Source of the DNA: Viscum album
Taxonomy: Eukaryota > Streptophyta > Magnoliopsida > Santalales > Viscaceae
Assembly: GCA_963277665.1 (NCBI GenBank)
Contig: OY728121.1
Coordinates: 957,068,097-957,132,096 of the forward strand
Direction of reading: 5' to 3'
DNA length: 64,000 nt
The translations under genes and the position numbers were made by a program. This document shows, piece by piece, positions 26,391 to 39,290 of this stretch. Within the stretch, counting starts at the first letter, position 1; every line of letters starts with the position of its first letter. A model generated the notes under the pieces. The model ran no database searches and was not told the origin of the DNA. It saw only the letters and a program-made list of their open reading frames with translations.

Positions 26391-29300
26391 GGAGGTCTTG
26401 ATATGTGGATGAACCCCCCCACCAATACTGTGGTTTAGAATAACCTTTGTGCTCAAAGATATTTCTTGTTTTATTGTTTTATAGTGATCATATTTTTGAG
26501 ACAACCAACAAAAAATCAATGAGCTCATGTGGGCCATTCCCGGTGAGATAAATAAAGGATGGTCATGTGGTTTATTTTCATATGATAACTATAAAAAATC
26601 ACCAAACACTCGGGGTCTACTTTTATTAACTGGCCATCAAGACTTCCCAAGATAAGAGATTCTATAACTGGAGAATAAGGCTCTAAAAATTTCAAACTTG
26701 CTTTCCAAAAGTGAGCTAGTTCATGAATGGGATAACAAAAGGGGTGTTGGATTCTACCTAAACAAAGGGGAATGGAAACCTTGAATCTTGATTCCCAAAA
26801 CCTAGAACAAAAGGAGAGTGTTATAGAGATACAAGATAACTACGGACCATGTCCGGAACACAATATTCAAATTGTTGGCTTAGTATGGGGACAATAAAAT
26901 GAGGTTCGATCACTACCATTTTCAAAACCCAGATCATAATTCATAATGCTCTAATATGTCTTCTAGGACATTTTCCCAGACATTAGGAGAGCCAAAATGG
27001 TATGTGACCAAGCTGTTATGGGGCCTTTTATATGTGGAAGAGGATGAGGGTCCAAATAACGAGACCAAGAAGTGTGGGAATTGGATGATAGAATGTTAAA
27101 ATGAATTCTAAGACTCCTTTAATTATTCCAACATGACTTATACTACATTGGTGTGGGAATATTGGTATGAAAATATATCAAACTCATCTTCTAGTGGAGG
27201 ATCATCCCAGATGCCAAGCATTGACCAAAAATTTGGCCGATATGGTAGATGACTAGCACTAAGGGAGATGAACTCTCATGTGAGGTCCTAATGACATTTA
27301 GTTTTATGTTGTACAATGAGGATGACAAAAAAGTAGTTTATCATTTCATGGTGAGAACTATATATGGTATAATTTAACAGCATATGATCATGAATTTCCA
27401 TACGATATAATGTCAAGTGTTCGAGATTTTTTGAACTATTCAATGTCATGTGGCTTAGACTATTGCAATTAGGTAAAAATCATGTTGTACAAGATAGTAT
27501 TCTTAGTTCAGGGTTATAGATATTAGACTATGGGTTTAATATCCCAAAATATACATGTGTAGTGTGATAGAGACCTGACACGAATAAGGGTCAGGGAGAC
27601 CCATCTGCCACATTACATATACCTCAGGAGTCATCCCACATATAGTTTACTGTAATGATGCTTATACTTGGTCTTCAGGTTTATGTTTTTTGTGCCTGGA
27701 AAATGGGATCGTTTTTGTAGATTGAAAATATTGGTAAACACCCAACCATAACTCCTAGGACCATGTGAGCCATTCTTATTGTGGGAAAAAATAGAATGGT
27801 TTTTTCCCGACATGTGTAAGGGCACATTAAGGGTGAAACTAATGGTATTGGAATTCCACGTTGATACTAGTATGTTCCAAGGGGGTAATAAAAGACTCGT
27901 ATAATCCATATTAGGGGTGAATTATGTGTAGGAATACACTGCTGACTATATTAAAAAAACCAGATTCTCTACCAAACCTGTTATGAGTGGTGTGGGAAAA
28001 TGCTCGATCAATTTTTTACCATGTTAGAAACATATGGTATTACATTTATTTCTAGAGATCCATTAGATAATTGGTCTAGGATGGGAGGTGAGCCAAAATG
28101 GATAGAGGCCATCACCATTAGGTGGACCATCTGTTTTTTAAAGATGATGGAAACCCGAATTGAGAATGACACAAAATGTTGAATGGTGTGTACTATAAAT
28201 ATAGATTCAAATCCACTCTTCACAAATATTTTATGGTCGTATTGTAAGAAATATAATCTATTAGACTATGTTCATAGAGATCGAAAGAAAATAAGAGTAT
28301 CTAAAGAGGATATGTGTGGCGCAATGTCATTATAAACCCAATGTGATAAATTACTTCAGAGGCCCTCATAACACAACACAATAATTATGGGACTCACATA
28401 TAGATTAGAGTTAGGATTCATGGATATTAATTGAGGCCAAGGGGTTGATATTGTCGAATTACCTATAGATGGGCCCAAATTCAAATGTATGGGCGTTTCT
28501 TCAAATCCCATAAGCAGGGAATCATGCCACGTGTAGTGTTGGAAGTATATGCATATAGTTTAAGGTCATACATTATAGACAATATGGTATGATGAGTTTA
28601 AAGTTATTAAATATGGAATATGAATGGTTGGTTTCTAGGACATTTGTGTGGTGTGTTAGAGGAACAACCTAATTTAAATTTTCAAAAAGAGGCTCATTTA
28701 CTACACATGCACCTTGAAATAGACTACGTACGATTTAAGGTCATGAGGCAAGGACCATGATAGGGCCATGGGGTAGAAAGGTAATGAACTTCTGGATGGT
28801 CCCAAAGAAGAAGTGTCTCAATGTCACTATTTATTCCATAAGGATGAATATCAGGCCACACATAGTTCATAAACATAGTGTGGTGAGAGACTAACACTGG
28901 CAAGGGAAATCCTTTTTGGTGATGAAACTGAGGCATCCCATGATTAACATGAGGCTTTGAGAACTCATTCCTGGTAGGATAATGGATTAATGTCATGCAA
29001 TTAGGATGTAAAATTCATGATTTTGGTCATAGTGGTTAGACCATGGACATACTAGTATAAGGTTATAGTGTTCAGAACATGGAGTAAATACTCTAAAAGG
29101 GATATTGGTAATGTAGTGGAATAAAAACCTGATGTTAATGAGGGCCCAAGGGGAACCACACACATCAAGAACATTCCTTAGGAGGTTTGAATATTTTTAA
29201 TGTCATGATGATTGGGCCAGGGATCCTTGTATAAGTTTGTGTAATTTAGACCATAGAGTTATTGAACAAAAATAATCAGTGTAGTAGATTAAGAAACCCA

Positions 29301-30185
29301 ATTAGTAATAGAGGACCTTTTAGGCCCAAAGTCACACCACATATTTTATAGTAGAATCATGAGATTTTTCATATAGGTACCTATACAGAACATATAGAAG
29401 AAATCCTGATTTAATCAAAGAAAAGAAAGGATGAGTGTGCCATAAATGGATGCTGTGGTTGAAGGAGTGTTGATGAATTTTCAGCTAGGCCCAAAGAAAA
29501 AATGAATGGGAATTTCTCTGTTTTATACATGGGTAAAAATAAGTCCATATATAGTTCATGATAAGAATTTCCTTACATATGTATGAACTATAAACAAAAA
29601 GTGTGCATTTTTTTGAGTGTCTGGACCATGATGTCAATATGAAGGCATCTCTATGTATCTTGTATGGACATGAATCAATCCATATGTAGTTCATGAACAA
29701 AACAAAGTAGATGACCAATTTTGGAGGTGACTTCCTATCATGTGATAACATTTGGGTAGTGTATATAGTATTATCTTGTTACATGAACGATGGTTGTGAA
29801 ACAGTTTAAGTTCATGTGACAAGACCGATCCATATAGTATATCATCACATGGTTAGGACATAAACTCCTAGTTTAAGGTCATAGAGTGAAGGCCAATGAG
29901 TGGAGCATCTAAAAATAGGGACATGTGGGGTGTGGAAGGAGTAACTAGATTTTAATGATGGCCTAGGAGGCCCATTCCGAACAACACATTCTATGGGAGG
30001 TTTTCACATTGTTTTAAGTCGTGATGTCCAAACATAGACTCCCAATCTAAAGTCATGATGATATTTCCATGAATATTATTTTATGGTCATGTTTCTAGAC
30101 TTGGAATCTCAGTTTAATGTCATGAAGTTCATACATTAGTATATCTATTATGTTAAGTGAATCTTGGGAAACATATCATTGGTCA
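26391..30185 (-). repeat. Tat element, region between integrase and the extra ORF, with degenerate repeats
   Basis: Noncoding. From about 27,400 to 30,100 a motif recurs, best seen on the plus strand as GTGTGG-AAGGAG-AACC-GATTTTAATGA-GGCCCAA-GGCCCA-CCACACA-ATAGTTCATAGG. Clear copies start near 29,120, 29,285, 29,457 and 29,928. The first two gaps are 165 and 172 bp and the last is close to three such units, so a diverged tandem array with a period of about 168 bp is likely. Long 3' regions with tandem repeats are known in Ogre-type elements. The short frames here (for example 28,724-28,996 and 29,485-29,751) are repeat shadows. Confidence 0.45.
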
Positions 30186-31320
30186 TTGGATTAATTCACT
30201 CACCATCCATGGTGATCAAATAGTACATTCCATTAGGATAAACCTTATGAATTATGTACGTTCCATCCCACTTGGGCTTGAAATTTGTGGTTTTCTTAAG
30301 AGGTAGAATTGGAATTCTGAGAGCTAGTATAGTGTCACCCTGGAGGAAGGAGCAGAGGTGAACCTATTTTTTGAATTCCTTTTCTATCTTATTCTAGTGC
30401 ATCTCTAGGATATGAAAATCTAAGATCATGTTTTCCCCAAGTGATTCTAGCTTATCATGATGGAATTCTACCATCTTATTTTTGCATCTTCTAGTTACAT
30501 AAAGCTGTTCGGTGTAACAAAAACTGATTCTTAATGGAATGGACTACCACTATTTCATTCACTAAGGAATATGGAGTCGCTTGGGTGGAATTTTGAGCTG
30601 TCATATGATAATCCCAGGGTACATTGGGGATATTTTCCTGCCAACTCTTCTTGTTCTGGACCACCATCTTCTAAAAAATGTTAGAGCCTGTTTTGTTAAA
30701 TTCCTTGATTCGTCCATTTTATTTTACCAGGTTGTGAGAAGTATGGTTGGAAAAGATGTTTTACTTAGGATACATATTCTTTAGGTGAGAAGCCCATTTG
30801 TTGGTGTCGTTATCAGTGAGAATAACATGAGGGACTCTGAATTGATGGATGATATTAGAGCTCCAAAATTTTACCAACAATCAGGGATTAAATTCCTAAA
30901 GTGGAATATCTTCTTCCCACTAGGAATGTAAATCTATCATAGTTGGAATGACCTTGCATTGATGAGCTGTTGTTGGTGGTTTGGTCCCGTGGAATCAATT
31001 CCCCATACTGTAAAGTGACAATAATACATTTTAGTATGATAAGGATCCAATAGTCGATGAATGAAGCTGACATAGCTTTGACACATGGGGTAATTATTGG
31101 AAAAATTGATGAATTGATGGACCATGGGGGCCAAGAAGTAATCCAGCCTTCAAATCTGGTTTGAAAGCTTCAACCCTTTTCGATGAGCACTATAGTACTA
31201 ATCATGATCCTCCTACATAAAATTGGGGATTTCATCTACCCTCAATGCAATAGAGAATGATTCCATAAAACCCTCATCTATAGAGGGTCTTCTCAGGGTT
31301 GGTCCCACTTTGGAATGTGA
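30186..31320 (-). pseudogene. Tat element integrase domain
   Basis: Decayed integrase. In minus-strand order: VWGIDSTGPNHQ near 31,000, matching the Tat/Ogre segment MWGIDVIGPI at the start of the catalytic core; HVILTDNDTNKWASHLKN (about 30,780-30,830), the IITDNGTNL..H motif with the second catalytic Asp; NVPWDYHMTAQNSTQATPYS (about 30,570-30,630), matching LWGYRTT.RTSTGATPFSLVYG; and the C-terminal KPKWDGTYIIHKVYPNGMYY (about 30,222-30,281), the K..W.GPYIV..V...GAY block, before the usual MDG.E end at about 30,200. Stops and several frameshifts; not functional. Confidence 0.75.
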
Positions 31321-31399
31321 AATGTGATGTATGACAACCGATTCACTCAGGTTTGGCCCTGCCTGGAAGAAGGATACCTTGCTGACAATACATGATGAA

Positions 31400-32440
31400 T
31401 GGGGTTGTCAAATCAGAGGTTCTTTAAACTATTTTGGGATAAATGGGTCCTTATGTAGAATCCATGTCAGTTAATGAGTTCACCAATTATCAATCATCAA
31501 TATTTGGAATGATGGGATCAATGACATTTTGATGTGCCACATGAATGAATAGGTCATCGTGGTCAAGCTATTCGAGAGACCTGACTAGACTATCTAGGGT
31601 ATCGAATATACCGGTATGTGATTGAGGTACATGAGTAACCTCAAATGGATAAGGTAACTAGGCCTTTTGCTGGTGGGTGCACTCCAGTAGGGTCATAAGA
31701 TCTACCTTTTGAAAGAGGTAGTCCCCATGTATTTTTTTTATGACTATCTCAGAGTCTCTATTGACATGAAAGCAGGGGAAATCACTCTTGAGGTACATCT
31801 CGAGACTAGGTATGAAGGCATGATGCTTTGACACATTTTTGGTGGAGCCTTTTGAAAAAAATATTGAGTAGGGAAGAATACAATGTGTCAAGGTGATAAA
31901 CACGATTCATAGACCTACTATATTGAGCTTGGGATCACTGAACCCTCTACTAGTTGAGATCTTAGGGCTCCATCAAAATGAATTTTCCAGTAAGTCATAA
32001 CATGTTCCACTGAGTGGTTTGCCTCATCTAGTAAATCGAATCCTAAAGGAAATTATTTAAGGTCTAAATGGGTGGATAGAAAGTCTTCTTATGCTTGATC
32101 CTTGAAGCCCTTTTGCATAATAAACCTAAGGTATAACATCTTTAATGATCACTACCCCACACAGTAGTCATGCTGTAAATCTAGTGTAATGAAAGATGTA
32201 CTTTAGAGGATCCACATGGGGAACCAGTTGTTTTTTATGATGCTTCAAATAATTCAACATCTTCTGCACTACAAAAATCAAGGCGAGGTAGCTCTTCTTA
32301 AGGGTATATATTCTGGTCTTTCTATTGATAAGAATTCAACTGATATTTTATAAACTATTCTTTATACATTCTTTGTTTTTATGAGGGAAAAGTGAGCCAA
32401 TGTATCATTATACGGTAATCACATATAGGACCAAAGGGTT
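31400..32440 (-). pseudogene. Tat element RNase H region
   Basis: The minus-strand frame at 31,903-31,658 reads NRDSEIVIKKIHGDYLFQK, which matches the RNase H block GDSQLVINQ..G.Y..K of Tat/Ogre elements. It is followed by a VTHVPQSHTGIFDTLDSL segment (about 31,575-31,640), equivalent to the ISHVPR..N..ADALA.LA end of the domain. The upstream part (to about 32,440) links to RT and is heavily decayed. Tat elements can carry two RNase H domains; I cannot separate two here. Confidence 0.6.
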
Positions 32441-33420
32441 CCTAGAGTCGAGTGGCATTAGAATCAGAGGCTGTAGGAGATACTGCATGATTTAATCAAG
32501 TTGGGTATGGTACTCTTCATCCCATGTAAATAATGTAACCTTCTTTTTGAGACTCTAAATGGTTTTAAACTTACTAGATAGATTCATGATGAATTGATGT
32601 ATATAGTATAAGTGGCCTTTATAGCCTTGGAGATCCTGGAGATTGCATAGAGGCATCAGCTGTTTGATTTATTTTATCTTCTCTAGGTCTATTTTTATGC
32701 CTATATATCTGACGACGAAACAAAGAAACTTCCCAGAGGTCACCCCAAAGAAACACATCAAAGGTTTTGTCTTCAAATGCTAGGATCGATGTAATCCGAA
32801 CAACATCACAATATATCTGAGATGGTCTTAATGCTGTTAAGTTTTGACCATTAAATATTCTATGTAGCATTAGAATAGTGTCCCAAGGATTAGTTTAAAG
32901 GAGTGTTGTGTAGCCAGATGATAATGGGATCCTGTATTCTTCAAACTGAAAGGAATTTCATGATACAATATGGTCCCTTTACCATGATCTAATGGAGGTA
33001 TAATCGTTATCTTCAGGGTAATCCATTTATGGTTATACTAGTAGTATCTATACCTCAAGGGGACAACCTCAAACCCAATAGTGAAATTGATCATAAACTC
33101 TATCACTAGAATGGTAAAATTTTCCTTTGGAAAATGGATGGTTTTGTCCCAAAATTTGATACAAACTCTTATCTTCTCAATCATTTTCCTGAATAGATTT
33201 CCTTTGGAGAGTCACTTTGGGTATTAAACTTGCTCAATTTTTTTATTTAATTAGATTTTTATCTTTAGCCTCAACCATGGAATCATGAGAATGGGTTAAT
33301 TTTCTTGGGAGGTTATTTAAACCTTCAATGAATCACTGGGAGGCCTAGACAGTGGACAGTGACCTGAGGGTCTTGTCCTGGAATGTATTCATAACTCCAA
33401 GGAAAAAAATCATATTTTTC
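32440..33420 (-). pseudogene. Tat element reverse transcriptase domain
   Basis: Minus-strand relic. HGKGTILYHEIPFSLKNTGS (about 32,928-32,987) matches the RT palm block PWGTY.YKVMPFGLKNAGATYQ. Further on, an EDKTFDVFLWGDLWEVS segment (about 32,733-32,790) fits KC.FGV..GKFLGY, and a run resembling YIRQFIMNLSSKF (about 32,560-32,600) fits the Tat block RLAYIRRFISNLSG that joins RT to RNase H. The YVDD loop itself is not readable. Orientation and order agree with the other pol pieces. Confidence 0.7.
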
Positions 33421-34179
33421 ACAATAGAAAACCAATCTATTTCCTCTATTCCTCTATAGGCATAAAAACAATTATTAGAATTGGAATTGGATCTAATTTA
33501 TACAAAGGTTCACTTGAACTACCTCGTCGTCACTGGTGGAGACACCCTCTTCAAATAAGGGATGATATTCTTCCAGATCCTCTTCATTATCTAATGACAA
33601 GGGATTAGTGGGATGATGTGATCGGTCCTAGACTATTGGTTCTTGGGAAACCCTTGGCCTGGGTTGGGATGAGGTTGTGGGACCCTCACTGAGAGATTCT
33701 TACCTTTTGAAATCATGGTGATAGTAGTTGTCGAGGCAATTACATTAGTCCTTCTAATGTGGGGTAAAAGCTTAATGTCAAATAAATGGTGGTTAGTTGT
33801 TTTTATTTGATTCAACAAAACCTAAGAAAACCATTGAGTATGACATAAAACGGTAGACATAGGGAGAATTTCTCAGTACCATAAAGGGGTGGGATCTTCT
33901 AGATTCACCCATGACGGCCCTATGTGGGAATATTAGATATCTTCCTTTGATCCTTATTCTTAGGGACATAGCTTCCATTTTTCTTAGAAATAAAAAATCC
34001 ATTTTCCATGTCTCGTGTAGTGGCCTCCAATTGATTAATCCATAGGATGAACATGTCATCCAAATCTATCCCCGAGCTTATATTAATGGAGGTGTGCTAA
34101 ACCTCATTGGTCTAAAAATTATTATCCATGATCTAGTAATATAAAATATATATTTATTAGGCTTCAAATGAGTCTAAGG

Positions 34180-34560
34180 GTGATTCATCACCTTGGTGAA
34201 GAACTAATCCCTCGTTGAGGGAGTACTTGAGTAATTTGTGATATAAGGGGGAAACATCTATATGTAGATGGAACAAAGGCCTACCCATCATCATGTTCGA
34301 TGTTTTATCCATTGATAAATCAAAAAATTCAATGTTTTATACCATGAATCCCATATTGGTATTCTTATGAATTATATCACATGATCTATGCATGTTCTGG
34401 TCATTACCCTTAATCGTTAGGATAGAGTTACTCAAATATTCTTTATTCAATACCTTCTTGCAGAGTGTTTGAGATAGAATGATATTGATCCAAGAACTTA
34501 TGTCTACTAGGAAGAGTTTATATTCCACACCATTGAACTTGACTATGATTTATAGTGGGA
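34180..34560 (-). pseudogene. Tat element aspartic protease domain
   Basis: The minus-strand frame at 34,528-34,337 starts with EYKLFLVDISSWINIILSQT, which matches the retroviral-type protease segment VLVDGGA.VN.LP..TL with the catalytic D-S/T-G loop decayed to DIS. It continues through LTIKGNDQN and a NTNMGFMV segment. After a frame break comes MGRPLFHLHIDVSPLYHK (about 34,240-34,293), the LLGRPWLH...VPSTLHQ end of the Tat protease. Between it and RT (33,420-34,180) lies the usual proline-rich linker (RVPQPHPNPGQGF at about 33,645-33,685). Confidence 0.65.
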
Positions 34561-35949
34561 TGAGGTTCCCCTACAAAGGGGATCCTTAACTTATTCCAAT
34601 AATGAGATTATGGCTTAACATTCTTCCTACATGAAATCCTTTTTACAGAAGGACTTTGAAGATGCTACCTTAGTTTTTAAATAGAGGAATATTTTCAAGG
34701 TTGTTAAGAGTCCCTCAAAGATTTATTTTCAAAAACAACATGCCTCAATGATCAGTTTTTTATGGAATTCTAGTGAGGTGATTTATCATGTCTTACTTAC
34801 ATGCCAAACAGTCATATATGCTAGTAGGGGATCCCACATTCGATGAAGGCATGAAAAACACTACTAACTAAACCACTTGATTCTAGTAGGTGTTGTAAAT
34901 GTATTTCTAGTAATCAGTTAACTCTCCTAGAACTAGTATTGGTTGATTTTATACTGGATAATGCCTGACAGTAGATAGACGCATCCAATGCCAATGACAA
35001 TGTGGCTGTATTTCCGGGTCAATTAACACGATTAGCTGTGGTGGTGTATTTGATGAAGTATGCTGGGAGGAATTTACCTACTGAGTTGTAGGAAAAAAAT
35101 AGTATGGTCACAGTAGCAAGCATGTACTAGATCAAAACATTTTACTATGCATTTTGAAAATTTATAGGCCCCCCTAATTATTTTGTTATGACATCAGATA
35201 GTGAAACATAGTGTATCTACCTGATAATCCTCATCATCGATAACCAATAAGCGATCTACCAAAAAAATGGAATTCATAGAGGCATACTCCTAGCCTTAAT
35301 AAAAAAATTATTCCAATAATGCGAAGACTATGGGTTCAATTCTCATTTCTAAAGGAATGAAATCACAGAAGGTATGATAAGTGTTTGACCCATGTGTGAT
35401 GCATTCCTTTCCATGGAACTGTTGGAAATTACTCTTTTGAGATGTAGAAGGCTATATGATGGATGAAAAGGTAGTATCAGGAGCCGTTTCAAAGGCTTCA
35501 TGTGTTTTGGTATGGCCTAATAGGGTTTTATTACACAATGGGAGCATTAGAATGGTCTGTAATCGTACCATTCATCAAAATTTTTAGTCTGTTGGTCAGA
35601 AACCTACTGTAATTCACTTGAACCCACTATGTCACTTTCTGTCTTGGCCGAGATGTGTCCCACCTATTCTAGGAGATCACAGAATTTGACCCAAAATTTT
35701 TCCACTTGGTTCTAAATCCAATCATTGAACACATATCATTTCATTATGGTATTTACAAGGATCTTGTGGTAAGGGAAGTGGTTAGGGAAATCCATTGGTC
35801 TGGATTCATGGGTATTCTTACATTCTGGTAGTTTCATAATTTCACGATTCAAGGCACTATGAAAAGAAAAAAGGACCTATACTTCTTTAAAAGAGTAGGT
35901 CATATTTTTTCAATCCGATAATGAAGCTCTAGGATATAGTCTCTAATGA

Positions 35950-37250
35950 GGGGTTGGATCATGGTGAGGGTTTATAAACACGTTATCTCTCCTAGGTAGC
36001 CACGCTTGATGGTGTGGTTTTTAAAAATATTACATTGGGAGGGGCTGAGATGGACGAGGCTACTACACTCTGTGAGGTTGTGTTGGGTGAGGCTCTGCTA
36101 GAAATTGATTTAGTGGATTTGGAACCTCCACCTATACTGAAAAAATAGTCACTTCCCCAGTATCTCTTCTTGCAGGAGTTAGGAGAGGAAATGTACATTC
36201 CCTCTTAGTATGTTTCATGGGTTCAACCAAGGAATAGTATTTATCAGAGACATAATAGAACCCACCTAATAAGTACTGAGTGTTGAGGGTGGGGACCAGT
36301 TTTGTCTTGAAATTCAACTCACACATCATTATCATATCCTCTATGGTTAAAAATATATCAAGTGAACTCATGAGGCCCATTCAACTTGTGACAAAATATG
36401 TGATTCACTAATGTGGACATTTTATGAACATGAAGAGGTTTGAAATACATATCATTCATATGGTCATCCTGAACTGGTAGGGAAAATGCCTAAAGAGGTC
36501 CTCCCAACTAGTGATAGACCCTATGGGTAACCGGTATACCAAATGAATTTATTCACATCCAATATTTGTATGAAGCACCGGAGTTCGAAATTCTCACCTA
36601 GCTCAAGGGTACTTAACATTTGTCTGCACCTTGATAAGAAGTACGAAAAATGATACAGCAGGTCCCCCCACCTTATTTAAGGGATAAAATCTAGGATTAC
36701 TAGTGTCTATGGGTGATCTCATGTGAACCACCCATTCCATATATTGATTTCATCCAGGTGGTATTGCCACAAGATGGATTTTTTGGGCGTCGAGTTATGT
36801 TGTGAGAGTAGTTATAATATTGTCTTGGTGGGGGTTCCTATCTAGATGAGGATCCCTGTCCAAAAGAGCATTGATAGGATCATCAACCTAATATATATCC
36901 TAGAAGGAACATGTAGTATCCTTTGGAGTAGCTCGATCTGTGTCCCATAGAATATTATCATGCAACTTAGGAAGATTTGGTTACACATATCAGAGTTTAT
37001 TTCCATACACTGATACCTCTTCCTTTTCTAGATTCGTGGGATTTTTCATATCAATCAGGGGAAACTAGCCATGAAAAACATGTGGATGACCTTATTTCCA
37101 CAATGTAGGATGAATACGATCTTTTAGCGGATAACCATAATCTCAGTGTCACTCGACAAGATGGTAATCGATGATATTTTTCAGATATGTGACATGTTTG
37201 AGAAATGCAGTGATTGGGAGATTGAACTCCGCCATCTGTATGATGTTAGA
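35950..37250 (-). pseudogene. Tat element gag core
   Basis: The clearest piece, at about 36,480-36,540 on the minus strand, reads LPIGSITSWEDLFRHFPYQF, the capsid motif WF..LP.GSI.SWEDL...F..QF of Ty3 gag proteins. An open run of 82 codons (36,380-36,132) follows and includes KHTKRECTF..LLTPARRDTG. A Ser-rich stretch at 36,198-35,992 may be the gag tail. Coding limits cannot be set because of frequent stops; the range given is approximate. No zinc knuckle was recognised. Confidence 0.55.
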
Positions 37251-38579
37251 CTGATCTGAGGGCTCAAGATGTTCATTTTCACTTTTTGTGTTCTGACTTT
37301 TAGTAAGAGATATGAAGGGTTCCATAAGAATAAATGTTTTCCAATCTAATTGAGTAAGAACACATGTATGGGGGTCTATGAAATTCTACGCTGCCACTTG
37401 GGTGGGGTTTATGTTGGATCTTGAATCAATGCCCCCATCTATGGAAATATAGGGGAAAAACATATTCACCAAGATAATTATAGGGGAAATCTAAAATTTT
37501 AATGGGTAGGTCCAGTTGTTGTAGGATGAGACTGAATTGTAGAGAATCATATTGTCCCCATCATCAAATCCGCACATGTGGTGATGCCTCCTCAATGATT
37601 TTGAAGAGAACCATGATGCTCTTAACACATTATTATTGTGTTTTCCATTGATAATTAGGTGATTTATGGATTTTATCCACTCGGTTTGCTACCAACCTAA
37701 CCATGATGAACTATTGATCAACATCATCGTATTGGTCCTCGATTCCTAGTTGTAACATCTAATGGTTGTGGTTGAAAAAGTGCATCATAGAGATTTTCTG
37801 GTGGAAGCATGAAACCTAGACCACAGTGTGGGTCTCTAGAGTATCAAATTTTGATATTTCATTTGGCTAGAACAAGACCGAAAACGGATCGGTATCTAGA
37901 GTTTCACACAAGCTCCTTATACATAAGAAAATTTCTCGTCTTGGTTGGACCAAGATCTAATTGGTTACTATTGAGAGAATTTTAGTGGAACTGATGTAAA
38001 TCATTGTGGAAGTCGTTCAACCAATGAAATAACCAATATGTGAGCAGACTATTCACTTCACTCTAGAACATCTGATGAGGGGGGTACCATAAGAATCATC
38101 ATGTCCCCATAGGATTGGGTGTTGACCACTTCCTCGTGTGTAAGGGAAGTAGAAATTATCAGTGGGTCTACCAGATACTCATTATCTTTCCCATCTCATA
38201 ATAGTTCTTCATGATCTTGAGCAGAGGTAGAGAGTGAAAATGGTTATGATATAAATGGATCCACTGTGATACCCTATAAGGGTGCCAAATCACCATCCAC
38301 CAACTTATATCAACACCGGGATTTGGGAATTCTATGGATCTCACCATCCGACATGATGAATATTTCTTGTTGGGTTCCAGTCCTAGACAATGATGTAGTT
38401 GACCTAGGTGTAGGTTCAATCCTCAAATCACATTTTTTCATGAAATATTACAAGTGAACAACATTAATAATGACTTGAAATTTTGGAATTTTTCCATCGA
38501 CAGTGGCAGTTCACCCTTCTTCTCTGGGACAATTTCTTAGAGAAGGGAATTTCTTTGGACTAGAGAGGTTGTAAAATTT

Positions 38580-39290
38580 GGTGGATGATAGCATGTGGAG
38601 GACCACATCCTTGAATGGTTTGGATATAGTGAAGTCCTCGGAATCGGTTGTTTTCAGAGTGTGGATGACATCTTCTTTGGCTACTATTGTACTAAGGATG
38701 ACCTCCACTCTGATTGATGTCATTATAGAGAGGATCTCCGCTTTAGTCCATAGGAACATGGGGATGACCTCCATGTGACTAGTGGTGATGACAAGGAGAG
38801 GACCTCTATAATGGCGAGCTGATGTGTGAGTGGGAACATTACATTGATGGATGCTAGTGTGGGAAAGAACTCAACTAGAGTTGATGGAATAATGGGGAGG
38901 ACCACCATGTTGGAGATGGAAGGGGTGTGGAGGGCCAACATTGTTGTTGGATTTGGAAAGGGGCAGACCTCCATGTTGGCCGATGGTGATAACATGGTGA
39001 GGACATCCATACGAATTGTTTTTGACACAGGGAAGACCTCTTCATTGATTAATGATGGTGTGAGGAAGGCCTCTTCTTGAGTAAATAATGGTGTGAGGAT
39101 GATCTTCATTCTAATGGTCTCTTATAAAAGGAGGAACTTTGTTTTAGGAACCATAACTACAAGGAGGACCTTCGTATTTGATGTTTATAATGAGGGGAGG
39201 ACCTCTTCCTTGATCAATGTTGAGAACATGGGGAGGAACTATATATTAGTTGTGATAGTGGAGAGGACCTCTACTTTGGTTTGAGAATAT
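38580..39290 (-). repeat. 33-bp tandem repeat array, 11-residue repeat upstream of gag
   Basis: About 21 diverged copies of a 33-bp unit with plus-strand core GGGAGGACCTCCA. Start points near 38,997, 39,030, 39,060, 39,092, 39,127, 39,160, 39,192, 39,227 and 39,260 give gaps of 30-35 bp. Because 33 is a multiple of three, frames stay open on both strands (128 codons at 39,109-38,723 minus; 84 codons at 38,826-39,080 plus). Read in the element's direction, one minus frame gives 11-residue units like INEEVFPVSKT and SNMVVLPIIPS; another gives units like QHGGPPHYSIN. It lies 1.2-1.9 kb inside the 5' LTR, where Ogre elements carry an ORF1 before gag, so it may be a repeat domain of such a protein. 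Confidence 0.65.

Noticed and set aside
27400..30100. CRISPR-like spaced repeats
   Set aside because: The repeats are long, diverged and belong to a plant retrotransposon; there are no short identical direct repeats with unique spacers.
38826..39080. 84-codon plus-strand frame as a gene
   Set aside because: It is open because the 33-bp repeat unit is a multiple of three; it is antisense to the Tat element.
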